From the NCBI GenBank assembly GCA_965223355.1, contig CBDCWE010000003.1, positions 3,720,001 through 3,784,000 of the forward strand: a stretch of DNA of 64,000 nt. The letters run 5' to 3'. Position numbers and translations under genes: made by a program. The stretch is from Tectiglobus sp965223355 (GTDB lineage: Bacteria; Pseudomonadota; Alphaproteobacteria; Rhizobiales; Hyphomicrobiaceae). The notes beneath the pieces were generated by a model that was given only the letters and a program-made list of their open reading frames with translations, ran no database searches and was not told where the DNA came from. Shown one piece after another: positions 44,890 to 53,898 of the stretch. Within the stretch, counting starts at the first letter, position 1. Every line of letters begins with the position of its first letter.

Positions 44890-45648
44890 ATGCCGCTCAC
44901 GATCGATGCCGCCGCGACGGCCGCCGCGCTGCTCCATGCGCGGCGCACCCTCAGCCAGTTGGACGTCACTGATCTCGATCGCGAGGCGACAACGCTTGCA
45001 GATGCCTATGCGGTGCACGAACTGGTTATCAAGGAGATCGGACCGGTTGGCGCCTTCAAGGTCGGCAAGCTGGCGGACGGCACGCTGATGATGGCGCCGA
45101 TCCCAGAAAGCGGTGTCCGCGCCAGCGGGGCAGCGTTCGCGGCCGACGAAATCGTTCAATCGGGCGTCGAATTGGAAATTGCCTTTCGCATCGAACGCGA
45201 ACTGCCCGACCTTGCAGCACCGGATTTCACCGATCGCTTGCGCCGGGCCGTTGTCGCCGTCCCGGCCATCGAAGTGGTCGACACGCGCCTTGCCTTCCAC
45301 GACACCTGTCATCCGATGATGAAACTCGCCGACAGTCAGTTTAACGCCGGTCTGGTCGTCGGCGCACCGCGGCAGGACTGGCAGGCGCTGAACCTCACTA
45401 CCCCCAGCCACAAACTGACCGCCGGAGCGGCCACGATTTCCGAGGGTGTCGGCACCGTGCCGGGCGGCAGTGCCCTTGAGCTTCTCGAAGGTCTGGTCCG
45501 GACTGTCGGCCAGCACTGCGGCGGCCTGTGCGTTGGCCACTACGTCACGACCGGTGCGCTGTCGGGCCTGCACTGGATCGACAACGGCCAGCGCGTCGCC
45601 GGCTCGATTGCAGGTCTCGGCGCGGTCGATGTTCTGATCGAGGCTTAG
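44890..45648 (+). CDS. 2-keto-4-pentenoate hydratase family (MhpD-like)
   Basis: 252 residues of the fumarylacetoacetase C-terminal superfamily. Metal-binding acidic motif VELEIAFRIERELP at about residue 90, with VVAVPAIEVVDTRL and LWVGHYVT-type C-terminal region (LCVGHYVTTGAL). Hydrates 2-oxopent-4-enoate or decarboxylates 4-oxalocrotonate in meta-cleavage pathways. Start MPLTIDAAAT at 44890 with GGAAAGG upstream. No meta-cleavage genes adjacent. The TAG stop is the left boundary of a chimaeric palindromic element. Confidence 0.85.
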   Translation: MPLTIDAAATAAALLHARRTLSQLDVTDLDREATTLADAYAVHELVIKEIGPVGAFKVGKLADGTLMMAPIPESGVRASGAAFAADEIVQSGVELEIAFRIERELPDLAAPDFTDRLRRAVVAVPAIEVVDTRLAFHDTCHPMMKLADSQFNAGLVVGAPRQDWQALNLTTPSHKLTAGAATISEGVGTVPGGSALELLEGLVRTVGQHCGGLCVGHYVTTGALSGLHWIDNGQRVAGSIAGLGAVDVLIEA

Positions 45649-45787
45649 GGAACCTCCGAACACGTTGGGGGCGGACAAGCCCCTCAAAAATCGCCGCCAA
45701 GCGGCGATTGGTTAAGGGCGCGGCCCTTAACGATCCGGCCAAAGGGCATTGCCCTTTGGAAACTTGTGACTTGATCTGAGACCACTA
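45646..45787. repeat. Chimaeric palindromic element: family-A left end, MITE-type right end
   Basis: Left TA + GGGAACCTCCGA as in family A. Internal hairpins ATCGCCGC/GCGGCGAT, AAGGGCGCGGCCCTT and AAAGGGCATTGCCCTTT. Right end read inward is GTGGTCTCAGATCAAG, starting like the 265-bp MITE (GTGGTCTCA) and continuing like family A (GATCAAG). Right TA 45786-45787. Both flanking convergent genes take their TAG stops from the boundaries. Confidence 0.85.
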
Positions 45788-46690
45788 GCGCCACAGCAGC
45801 AGCGCCATGATGCCCAGTGTGACAAGTGCTATGCCCGCGAGTTCGACGGCTGTGCTGCGTTCGCGAAAGAAGACGTAGGAGGCGATGAACGTAAACAGCA
45901 GCTCGATTTGTCCGAGTGCGCGGACGTAGGCTGCGTTCTGCAGCGTCATGGCGCTCAGCCAGGCGATCGAGCCGAGGACGCCGGCGAGCCCGACCAGCCC
46001 GCAGACGCGCCACGACGTCAAAACGGCCGTCAGCTGACCTGGTTCGCGAATGCGCATGTAGATCGCCATGACGATGGTTTGGAAGACGGTCGCATAAGCC
46101 AACGTAAATGCAGCGCGTATGACGAAATCGCCGCCATCGAGGTTCAGCGATGCGGCCCTGTAGGCGACGGCGGAGATGCCGAACAAGCCGCCCGAGGCAA
46201 TGCCGAGGAGCGCGGAGCGATCGAGCCAGTTGGAGGCTAGATCGCGGGCGCTGAGCGAACTCTGACTGATCGAGATCATCATCACGCCAACCAGGCTGAC
46301 GAGGATTGCGATTGTCGCCGGCACGCTGATGGTCTCACCGAGCACAACCAACCCGAAGATGGCGGTCTGGATGGTCTCCGTCTTCGAAAAGGTCGTGCCA
46401 ACTGCAAAGTTGCGGAACGAAAAGATGTAGACCAGCAATGCCGTTGCAAGAATCTGTGAAAGCCCGCCGGTCAGACCATAGATGATCGATATCGTCGATG
46501 GTTGCGGCAGATCATAGCCGGCAAAAAGCACCAGCCCCAAAAGATAAAGGATGGCGAGCGGTGCCGCGTAGCCGAACCGCGAAAACGTTGCCCCTGTCGT
46601 TGTCAGCCGACCCTTCAGGTACTTCTGCAGCGACGAGCGCAGGTTCTGCATGAACGCCGCAAAGATTGTGATTGGAACCCAGAGTTCCAC
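45785..46690 (-). CDS. EamA/DMT superfamily transporter
   Basis: 301 residues, about 10 membrane segments. Start is GTG 46690 (MELWVPITIF) with GGGGG upstream. It lies 62 bp from the start of the hydantoinase-type gene on the same strand and is its probable operon partner, so it may carry the hydantoin or its product. Stop TAG shared with a palindromic element. Confidence 0.85.
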   Translation of the reverse strand: MELWVPITIFAAFMQNLRSSLQKYLKGRLTTTGATFSRFGYAAPLAILYLLGLVLFAGYDLPQPSTISIIYGLTGGLSQILATALLVYIFSFRNFAVGTTFSKTETIQTAIFGLVVLGETISVPATIAILVSLVGVMMISISQSSLSARDLASNWLDRSALLGIASGGLFGISAVAYRAASLNLDGGDFVIRAAFTLAYATVFQTIVMAIYMRIREPGQLTAVLTSWRVCGLVGLAGVLGSIAWLSAMTLQNAAYVRALGQIELLFTFIASYVFFRERSTAVELAGIALVTLGIMALLLWR

Positions 46691-46751
46691 GTGTCATCCC
46701 CCGCAAGTCTGTGGTTGGTTGGGCCTGTCGGGCAAGCTGTCGCGGCGCCGA

Positions 46752-48215
46752 TTAGTAAAGCTTCGCGCCGAAATTCAAAGCCTCATCGAACTCCGGTGCG
46801 AGGCGCCCGGTCGGCTCGGTCGCCCAGCCGGCGGCGCGCGCTAGGAACTGGCCCGATCCAGCAGACGCCGTGCACGCCTCGTCGGCGACAATGCGTTCGC
46901 CCCGGCGCAGCACCGTCACTGGCCACCCCTTAACGGTCCGGCCTGCAAACGGTGTGTAGCGCGTCCGGTCCGTCACCGCCTCATCGCACAGCGTCACCGT
47001 CTTGTCAGGATCCCAGATCGCGATATCGGCATCCGATCCGACAGCAATCGTACCCTTGCGTGGCGCCAGGCCGTAGATGCGCGCCGGATCGGATGCCGTC
47101 CATTTGACGAACGCGTTGATGCCGTAGCGGCCGTTGCTGACCATTTGATCGAACAGCATTGGCAGGCGCGTTTCGAGACCCGGCAGCCCGTTCGGGATCT
47201 GCTTGAATGTCGGATCACGGCCGGCAATCAGCTTGCCGCCGTCATCGAACGCAAACGGAGCATGATCGGACGAAACAATCTGGAGGTCGCCAAGATCCAA
47301 CGCCTGCCACAGCGCATCCTGGTCGCGCTCGGTGCGCAGCGGCGGGCTACACACCCACTTCGCCCCGAGATTGCCGGGCTTGTCGATGTCCTTCGCGGTC
47401 AGGAACAGGTACTGCGTGCAGGTTTCAGCGAATACCTTGGCGCCGCGCCCGCGCGCCGCGCGGATCACCTTGGCGCCGTCTTCCGTCGCCACGTGATAGA
47501 TGATGATCGGCTGGTCGATCAGTTCGGCACAGGCGATCAGGCGCTGGAACGCTTCCGGTTCCGATGCGCGCGGATGCGATATGGCATGGAACTTTGGCGC
47601 CGTATAACCCCGTTCCACCAGGCGCTTGCTCATCCAGCTGATCATGCCATGATTTTCCGCATGCACGGCCACCAGCGCGCCGAGTTCGCGCGCCTTGAGC
47701 AGAATGTCGAGCAGCGCCTCGTCACCGACATTCATCAGATCATAGGTCATGAAAACTTTGATGGAGCGGTTGCCGGCCTTGACCAACGCCGGCAGCTCTT
47801 CGTGCAAAACGCTCTGTGTCACGTCGGTGACCAGGAGGTGGAAGCTATAGTCGATCACGGCGCCCTGTGCGGCGAGGGCGCTGTAATCGTCATAGACCGC
47901 CTTCAAGCTGTCGCCGCGGTGTTGACAGGCAAACGAGATCACCGAGGTGGTACCGCCATAGGCCGCCGACTTTGTCGCAGACTCAAAGGTGTCGGCATTG
48001 ATGATGCCGCTTGAGGAGATCTGCTCGATGTGGGCGTGGGTGTCGACACCGCCGGGCAACACGTACTTGCCGGCTGCGTCGATTTCCTCGCGTGCGCCGT
48101 CAAGGCCGAGACCGATCGCGGCAATTGTCTCGCCTTTGACGGCGATATCTGCAACCATCGTGTCGAGGGCGGTCGCTACGGTGCCGCCGCGAATGATCAG
48201 GTCATAACCGCTCAT
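46752..48215 (-). CDS. Dihydropyrimidinase / D-hydantoinase family amidohydrolase
   Basis: 487-residue cyclic amidohydrolase. Binuclear metal site: DTHAHIEQ, the carboxylated-lysine segment SIKVFMTYDL, AVHAENHG, YHVATEDGA and SSDHAPF. Opens dihydropyrimidine or 5-substituted hydantoin rings to N-carbamoyl acids. ATG 48215 or 48218, with GGGGAG upstream. Divergent from an Asp/Glu/hydantoin racemase gene, the usual partner of a hydantoinase; no carbamoylase is visible in the window. Confidence 0.92.
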   Translation of the reverse strand: MSGYDLIIRGGTVATALDTMVADIAVKGETIAAIGLGLDGAREEIDAAGKYVLPGGVDTHAHIEQISSSGIINADTFESATKSAAYGGTTSVISFACQHRGDSLKAVYDDYSALAAQGAVIDYSFHLLVTDVTQSVLHEELPALVKAGNRSIKVFMTYDLMNVGDEALLDILLKARELGALVAVHAENHGMISWMSKRLVERGYTAPKFHAISHPRASEPEAFQRLIACAELIDQPIIIYHVATEDGAKVIRAARGRGAKVFAETCTQYLFLTAKDIDKPGNLGAKWVCSPPLRTERDQDALWQALDLGDLQIVSSDHAPFAFDDGGKLIAGRDPTFKQIPNGLPGLETRLPMLFDQMVSNGRYGINAFVKWTASDPARIYGLAPRKGTIAVGSDADIAIWDPDKTVTLCDEAVTDRTRYTPFAGRTVKGWPVTVLRRGERIVADEACTASAGSGQFLARAAGWATEPTGRLAPEFDEALNFGAKLY

Positions 48216-48286
48216 CATGGTCTCCCCGCCGGGTCTGGCGCCCTGCAACTTTTCGGTTCCCGTCAGCGCGCGGGATCTGGTTGTGC

Positions 48287-48420
48287 TAGAGCAACCTGCC
48301 TTTATTCGGGATCGTTCCGATCCCGAATAAGGGCAGAAAGTTGCTCGCCTCTAAAGTGGCGATCATCGTGCTTTAAGTTGGAACCGCTATAGCGGTTCCA
48401 ACTTAAAGCACGATGATCTA
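48287..48420. repeat. Palindromic element family B, copy 4 (full)
   Basis: TA at both sides (GTGCTAGAGCAACC; GATGATCTAG). Loop of module 1 inverted relative to other copies (GGGATCGTTCCGATCC). Lies in the divergent hydantoinase-racemase intergenic region, so here it is not at a stop codon. Confidence 0.9.
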
Positions 48421-48473
48421 GAAATTCTACAATCGTCATCAGATTTGACCAAAGCGCGGTTCGAGGCAAGGCA

Positions 48474-49127
48474 ATGAGCAAGCAAATTCATGTCGTCAAC
48501 CCGAATTCCAATCAAGTTGTCACGGATGGGATATCGGCGGCCTTGGAGCCGGTGCGGTTATCGGGCGGACCGACCATCAGGTGCTCGACCCTCGAAGACG
48601 GCCCCTTTGGGGTTGAAAGCCAGGCCGATGCCGAAGCGGTGACGTTGCCGTTGCGCCGGCTTGTCGAGAGCGACAAGGACAGCGACGCCTTTGTCATTGC
48701 GTGTTATTCCGATCCCGGCCTGCATGTCTGCCGTGAGGGCACCGACCGGCCGGTGTTCGGTATTGCCGAATGCGGTGTGCTGACGGCGCTTTCGCGCGGC
48801 GAGAGCTTCGGCGTTCTGGCCATTGCGCAGCGATCGATCCGCCGTCATGTTCGTTATTTGCGCCAGATGGGTCTGGCCGACCGGCTCGCCGGAGAGCGGC
48901 CACTGGACATGTCGGTGGCCGAGACGGCATCGGGCGACGGCACGTTGGCGCGCATGACCGAGGTCGGGCGGCAGTTGCGCGACAAGGATGGTGCCGAGGT
49001 GCTGGTGATGGGCTGCGCCGGCATGGCGCGTCATCGCCAGCCATTGCAAGCAGCGCTCGCCATGCCGGTGATCGACCCGACCCAGGCAGCCGTTGCGATG
49101 GCGATCGGCACGGTGATGTTTGCCTGA
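48474..49127 (+). CDS. Aspartate/glutamate/hydantoin racemase family protein
   Basis: 217 residues with two catalytic-type cysteines in symmetry-related positions: FVIACYSDPG and VMGCAGMA. The N-terminus IHVVNPNSNQ is typical of hydantoin racemases. Divergent from a hydantoinase gene, so interconversion of 5-substituted hydantoin enantiomers is the likely role. Starts ATG 48474. Followed after about 90 bp by an enoyl-CoA hydratase gene, which is probably a separate function. Confidence 0.85.
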   Translation: MSKQIHVVNPNSNQVVTDGISAALEPVRLSGGPTIRCSTLEDGPFGVESQADAEAVTLPLRRLVESDKDSDAFVIACYSDPGLHVCREGTDRPVFGIAECGVLTALSRGESFGVLAIAQRSIRRHVRYLRQMGLADRLAGERPLDMSVAETASGDGTLARMTEVGRQLRDKDGAEVLVMGCAGMARHRQPLQAALAMPVIDPTQAAVAMAIGTVMFA

Positions 49128-49220
49128 CGTCGGCAGGCAAGCACCCAGGCGTCGCGATGCTCTGAAATTGGATTGCCGACGCACGTGAACAACGGTTACG
49201 GGTGCGGGAGGTGGCCGAAT

Positions 49221-50045
49221 ATGGCGGACGAAAAACTGCGTGTGGAAATCGATGATGCGATTGCGCGATTGACGTTCAATCGGCCGCGCCAGCTCAACGC
49301 CTTCGACAATGACCTGATGACGGCGTCCATTGCCGCCGTCGACCGCCTCAACCGTGACCGGAATGTCCGTGTCATTGTCGTCGCCGGTGAAGGGCGGGCG
49401 TTCTCGGCCGGCTTCGATCTCAAGGCCGCCGCCGAGCGCCAATTGACCGAACGTGACGACTGGCGCCGCCAGCTCGAACTGCAGTTCGAGTTTATCATGA
49501 GCTTCTGGAATGCGCGGGTGCCGACGATTGCTGCCGTGCACGGCTACTGCCTGGCGGGTGCCCTGGAGGTGTCGATGGCCTGCGACATCACCGTGGCCGA
49601 TGAGGCGGCCTTGTTCGGCGAGCCGGAAGTGCGCTTCGGCTCGGGCGCCGTTGCGATGCTGTTCCCGTGGGTGCTCGGCCCCAAGCAGGCCAAGGAATTG
49701 GTGCTGACCGGCGAGGATCGCATCGCGGCCAAGCGGGCCTACGAGATCGGCTTGGTCAATGCGCTGGCGCCGGCAGGCCGCGCGGTGGCACACGCGCTCA
49801 AAATGGCGCGGAAGATCGCGCGCGCATCGCCTGCAGCCGTGCAGAAGTCCAAGCAGGCGATCAACCGCAGTTACGACATCATGGGCTTGCGCCAGGCGCT
49901 CGACCTTGGCCTCGACATCGACGTCGACATCAATGCGGCCCCAACCTGGGAAAAGCAGGAATTCTCGCGCATTCGCAGAGAGCAGGGCGTCAAGGCCGCG
50001 ATTGCCTGGCGCGACGCGCGCTTTATCGACACCGGCGATGATTGA
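49221..50045 (+). CDS. Enoyl-CoA hydratase/isomerase (crotonase) family
   Basis: 274-residue crotonase. Oxyanion-hole motif RAFSAGFDLKAA and second motif HGYCLAGALEVSMACDI. The Glu at the first general-acid position is replaced by a Gly/Ala-rich stretch, while PEVRFGSGAV retains the second region, so it may be a hydratase or an isomerase. ATG 49221 with GGGAGG upstream. The next gene (SDR) begins 40 bp downstream, indicating an operon of beta-oxidation-like steps. Confidence 0.85.
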   Translation: MADEKLRVEIDDAIARLTFNRPRQLNAFDNDLMTASIAAVDRLNRDRNVRVIVVAGEGRAFSAGFDLKAAAERQLTERDDWRRQLELQFEFIMSFWNARVPTIAAVHGYCLAGALEVSMACDITVADEAALFGEPEVRFGSGAVAMLFPWVLGPKQAKELVLTGEDRIAAKRAYEIGLVNALAPAGRAVAHALKMARKIARASPAAVQKSKQAINRSYDIMGLRQALDLGLDIDVDINAAPTWEKQEFSRIRREQGVKAAIAWRDARFIDTGDD

Positions 50046-50084
50046 AGTGACAATCAATGACGCCGTCGAACGGAGGAAACACCA

Positions 50085-50837
50085 ATGACTGAGCGACCAC
50101 TTGCCGGCAAAACGGCGCTGATCACCGGAGCTTCGCGCAACATCGGCAAAGCCATTGCGGAAACCTTCGCGGCCAACGGTGCAAACGTCATCATCAATAC
50201 GCTTCAGGATCGTGCCGCCGCCGAGGCCGTGGCAGCAGGCATCGCATCATCCGGCGGCAACGCCATGATCGAGGTCGGCGATATTGTTGACCGCGCTACC
50301 GTCGACGCGATGGTTGCGCGCGCAACTACAACCTTTGGCGGTGTCGATATCCTCGTTGCCAACGCGTCGGCCCGCGGCCTCGTCGACTTTCTCGATATGG
50401 ACTATGCAACCTGGCGGCGGATCATTGATATCTCGCTCGATGGAACGTTTCATCTCGCCCAGGCAAGCCTGCCCGGCATGATCGCGCGCGGCTGGGGCCG
50501 TATCATTACGCTCGGCGGCATCTCGTGGCACGTCGGCTTCAAACGTCGTGCCAACAATCTGACGGCGAAGTCGGGCCAGGTCGGCTTCACGCGCGCGCTG
50601 GCCGCCGAGTTCGGTGACCGCGGCATTACGGCCAACAGCATCTCACCCGGCCAGATCGACACCGTGCGCCCGGCATCGGCCGGCGAGCGCCCGGCAATGG
50701 TCAACCCGCCGCCGGTCCCGCGCATGGGCGAGGTCGCCGAAATCGCCTCGGCCGCGATGTTTCTGGCCGATCCGCAACAGGCCTACATCAACGGCCAGAT
50801 CATTCACGTCAACGGCGGCTTGTTCTACGGGACGTAA
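50085..50837 (+). CDS. Short-chain dehydrogenase/reductase
   Basis: 250 residues. N-terminal ITGASRNIGKAIA; NASARG replaces the classical NNAG; active-site segment LGGISWHVGFKRRANNLTAKSG. In that segment the usual YxxxK motif is not seen in standard form (NLTAKSG), so the Tyr may be lost or shifted. Ends VNGGLFYGT. The missing tyrosine would make it an atypical SDR. GGAGG upstream of ATG 50085. Co-transcribed with the crotonase gene. Confidence 0.82.
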   Translation: MTERPLAGKTALITGASRNIGKAIAETFAANGANVIINTLQDRAAAEAVAAGIASSGGNAMIEVGDIVDRATVDAMVARATTTFGGVDILVANASARGLVDFLDMDYATWRRIIDISLDGTFHLAQASLPGMIARGWGRIITLGGISWHVGFKRRANNLTAKSGQVGFTRALAAEFGDRGITANSISPGQIDTVRPASAGERPAMVNPPPVPRMGEVAEIASAAMFLADPQQAYINGQIIHVNGGLFYGT

Positions 50838-50849
50838 TGGCCCGCCCGT

Positions 50850-51419
50850 TCAACTGAGCACACCGGCTGCGATCTCGACGCATTCGGCAAACCCCTCAAG
50901 GTTGGTGAGTTCTGCGCCGGCCGGCACGTCGCGCAACACGACGTCACAGTCGAAATTGTGCAGGGCGACGGCGATCATCAGGTTCTCGAACAGGCCGAAG
51001 TTTTCGATGTCGGCATCTGCGCTATAGGGATCGATCGCACCGCGCCCGAGGGCGGCGTTGTATTGGCGCGTGCGCTCAGCCAACAGCGGCGTCACGTTCG
51101 AATACCCGAACGCCGGTTTGCCGAGGCCGCGCATGAAGCCGATTTCGTAGCCCGTGCCGATATCCATGCTGACGCTGCGAAACGGTGTGCAGTTGGCAAT
51201 GATCGCATCGCTGGCGCGCATCAGGCGCTCGTTTTCCCGGCCGATCTGCTGCGCCTGCTCGCGGCGGCCAAGGTGATCCAGTTCGGCAATCTCGGCATCG
51301 AACGGGAACACGCCGTCGAGGCCAGCTTGTGCACACAGCGCTTTCTTGGCCGCGGCGATCTCTTGCACGTTGGCCAGAAACACCTCCGGCCCGGCAAGGT
51401 AGACCTTGGGTTTCGCCAT
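50850..51419 (-). CDS. Nucleoside 2-deoxyribosyltransferase
   Basis: 189 residues with the family signatures KVYLAGPEVF at the N-terminus, SDAIIANCTPF, and SMDIGTGYEIGFMRGLGKP, the acidic/catalytic region of the NDT/NDRT family. Transfers 2-deoxyribose between bases, or hydrolyses N-glycosidic bonds. Downstream of a CoA-ligase gene by 20 bp on the same strand; functional link unclear. Confidence 0.9.
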   Translation of the reverse strand: MAKPKVYLAGPEVFLANVQEIAAAKKALCAQAGLDGVFPFDAEIAELDHLGRREQAQQIGRENERLMRASDAIIANCTPFRSVSMDIGTGYEIGFMRGLGKPAFGYSNVTPLLAERTRQYNAALGRGAIDPYSADADIENFGLFENLMIAVALHNFDCDVVLRDVPAGAELTNLEGFAECVEIAAGVLS

Positions 51420-51439
51420 GCGCTTTGCTCCCGGCTTGC

Positions 51440-53059
51440 TCAGCGCTTCTTGAGCGCGCGAAAATCGTAGGTGCCGTCGCGGGCCAGGGGGTCTTCGCCT
51501 TCAGAGAAGATCATATGCTTGAGAACCTTCTGGGTTCCGGTGACCGGCAAGTGCTCGACAAATGCGATCCAGCCCGGCGCTTTGTAATAGGCAAGCTGGC
51601 CGAAGCAGTGATCGAACAAGGCCCGTGCCGTTGCCGCATCGGGCGGGCCGCTGGCCAGAACGATGCACGCCAGCACCTCTTCATCGCGCAGCGCATCGGG
51701 CGCTGCGATGACGGCAACCTGCGCCACCTGATCGAGACCCTGCAAACAGGCTTCGACCTCGGCCGCTGCAATGTTTTCACCCGAACGGCGAATGATGTTC
51801 TTCTTGCGATCAACAAAGTACAGCATGCCGCTGTCGTCCTGGCGCACGGTATCGCCGGTATGGAACCAGCCGTTGCGCCAGGCCTGTTCCGTGGCCTGCG
51901 GTTGATTGAGATAACCGGAAAAGGCACCGCAGCGCGGCCTTGCAGCGGAATGGCGCACCACCATTTCTCCGCTCTCGCCCAGCGGGACATCGTTATCGTC
52001 TGCGTCGACGACGCGGACCTCGAGGCCCGGTTGCGGTCGGCCGATGGCGCGCGTGTCGATCTCGCGGGGCTCCTCGTTGGCGACCAGGATCTTGCACATC
52101 TCGGTCATGCCCCAGCCCTCGATCAGGGGAAAGCCGTAGCGTGCCTCGAACACGGCGTGCACGGTCGGCTCCAGACCGGCGCCGAACCCAAAACGGATCT
52201 TGTGATCGCGATCCTGCGGTCCGGGCGGCTCGTTCAAGATCACCGGGATGATGACCCCGAGATAGTGAATGATCGTCGCCTCGGTGTCGCGAATTTCGCG
52301 CCACCACCGGCGCCGGCTGAACCGTTCCGGCAGGATCTGGGCATTGCCGGTCAAAAGCGCGCCGTAGAAGGACACGATACCGGCGTTGACGTGAAACAGC
52401 GGCAGCGCGTTATAGATCCGCTCCTGGCCTTCACGCATGGTCATGAGGCCGCCGCGCGTTGCATACCACGCGCCCAGGATCAGCTCGTACTCGTGGCTGA
52501 GAATGCAGCCCTTTGGCCGCCCCGTTGTCCCGGACGTATAAAGCAGGCTTGCCTCCGTGTGTGGCGCAACCGGCCCGTCGACCGGCGCTGGCCGCGGCGC
52601 CCGGGGCAGGGCTTTCGGCCAATCGTCCAGAACTATGATACCGACATCGCGCCCGCTGTCGCGGACGCCGGCATGCATCAAGGCGGCGCGCTGGTCCGTC
52701 ACGACCGCGAGATCGGCGCCCGAGTCCTGCAACAGATAGGCAAGTTCGGCCGGCCGATAGTCCGGGTTGACGGGCACCCAGGAAATGCCGAGCCGCGCGC
52801 AGGCAAGCTTGAACAGGAGGTTTTCGGCCCGGTTTTCAAGCAGCACCGCGATGCGATGGCCGTGACCATAGCCGGCGCCCGCGAGCGCCTCGGCCTGCGC
52901 GCGGACCAATCGACCAACGCCACCGAACGTGAGTGTCCGGCCGGCAGGGTCGTAGGCCCGCTCCGGGTCCTTCGGTACGATCAGAAAGGGATTGTCTGAA
53001 TATCGCGCGCACGCGCCGTCGACCACGGTGGCCAACGTTTGCCCTTCGATCTCCAGCAT
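51440..53059 (-). CDS. AMP-forming acyl-CoA synthetase/ligase
   Basis: 539-residue ANL-superfamily ligase. P-loop LLYTSGTTGRPKGC, A5-like EGWGMTEM, WFHTGDTV and the hinge motif VDRKKNIIRRSGENI, ending with the catalytic Lys region TGTQKVLKHM. Activates a carboxylate to its CoA thioester; closest in motif pattern to crotonobetaine/carnitine or long/medium-chain ligases. Start MLEIEGQTLATVV at 53059. Divergence from beta-oxidation genes upstream suggests a feeder enzyme for acyl catabolism. Confidence 0.9.
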   Translation of the reverse strand: MLEIEGQTLATVVDGACARYSDNPFLIVPKDPERAYDPAGRTLTFGGVGRLVRAQAEALAGAGYGHGHRIAVLLENRAENLLFKLACARLGISWVPVNPDYRPAELAYLLQDSGADLAVVTDQRAALMHAGVRDSGRDVGIIVLDDWPKALPRAPRPAPVDGPVAPHTEASLLYTSGTTGRPKGCILSHEYELILGAWYATRGGLMTMREGQERIYNALPLFHVNAGIVSFYGALLTGNAQILPERFSRRRWWREIRDTEATIIHYLGVIIPVILNEPPGPQDRDHKIRFGFGAGLEPTVHAVFEARYGFPLIEGWGMTEMCKILVANEEPREIDTRAIGRPQPGLEVRVVDADDNDVPLGESGEMVVRHSAARPRCGAFSGYLNQPQATEQAWRNGWFHTGDTVRQDDSGMLYFVDRKKNIIRRSGENIAAAEVEACLQGLDQVAQVAVIAAPDALRDEEVLACIVLASGPPDAATARALFDHCFGQLAYYKAPGWIAFVEHLPVTGTQKVLKHMIFSEGEDPLARDGTYDFRALKKR

Positions 53060-53158
53060 CTGCCTTCGCTCTCCCCGTGTCCGTTGCGCCGTGCGACCAG
53101 ATTGACCCAAGTCGCAGGCAACGTCACGCCCTTCGTGAACGCCAGAGCTGGGGCGGTA

Positions 53159-53671
53159 TTACAATGCGATCGGCCTGCGACCGGCGCGTTCGAGACGCAC
53201 ATTGAGTTCTTCAATGTTGCGCGCAATGCGCTGATTGGCGGGATCCATACGGCGTGCGCGCACCAACAACCGCTTTGCGCGCACCAGGTCGCCGCGCAGC
53301 ATGTAGGAATAACCTCGGTTGTTCAACAGGACCGACGTCTCGCCGAGCAGGTCCTTGGCGCGCTTGTAGCTACGATCGGCCATGTCGAAGCGTGCCAGCT
53401 GATCATAGGCGGCCGCCAATCCGAGCCACGCCTCGGGGTTTTGTGCATCGGACTCCACCGCCTTGCGGAAATTCTTCTCCGCCAGACCAAACTCGCCGCG
53501 CGAAAAATGCGATTGCGCCTGGCTCAGTTCCGAAGTCGTGCGCGTCGTTCGGCCGTGGACAGCCCCGTTGTCCGGCCCCGGCATCGCGCATCCGGCGATA
53601 TGTAAACCAAGGACGGCCGCGCAAACCCCGGCGCGCGCGTACCCGCATTGAACGGTGGAATTTCCGATCAT
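53159..53671 (-). CDS. tadD: TadD-like TPR lipoprotein
   Basis: 170 residues. Lipobox LHIAGC near residue 28, then TPR units (AEKNFRKAVESDAQNPEAWLGLAAAYDQLARFDMADRSYKRA; VLLNNRGYSYMLRGDLVRAKRLLVRA). Matches the TadD pilotin-like lipoprotein of Tad/Flp pilus systems. Divergent from cpaB, which supports the assignment. No other tad genes beyond cpaB, cpaC and a small one follow. Confidence 0.78.
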   Translation of the reverse strand: MIGNSTVQCGYARAGVCAAVLGLHIAGCAMPGPDNGAVHGRTTRTTSELSQAQSHFSRGEFGLAEKNFRKAVESDAQNPEAWLGLAAAYDQLARFDMADRSYKRAKDLLGETSVLLNNRGYSYMLRGDLVRAKRLLVRARRMDPANQRIARNIEELNVRLERAGRRPIAL

Positions 53672-53898
53672 TACACTTACTCGCTAACCGCCGAAGAGGC
53701 TCCGGCGGGACTGATTGGCTCGCCAAATTTGCCGGCACCGGCGACCGTGGCGCCGCGTCCCAGTGCTGTCAACGCGCAAGGTCGGGATATGCAATGTCTT
53801 TCCCCAGTCGATCGAATTTAAGAAAGATATTGGACCGGGTCTCAACTGTGGGTTGACAAAAAGCTGATAGGTTCCACCCAGGCAGGGAGAGATCCGCG

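Noticed and set aside
44628..44969. Minus-strand frame of 113 codons ending at a palindromic element
   Set aside because: It overlaps the start of the well-supported hydratase gene and contains translated tandem repeat; no family resemblance.
53845..53885. Sigma-70 promoter before cpaB (TTGACA at about 53852)
   Set aside because: The -35-like TTGACA is good, but no TATAAT-like box lies 16-18 bp downstream.
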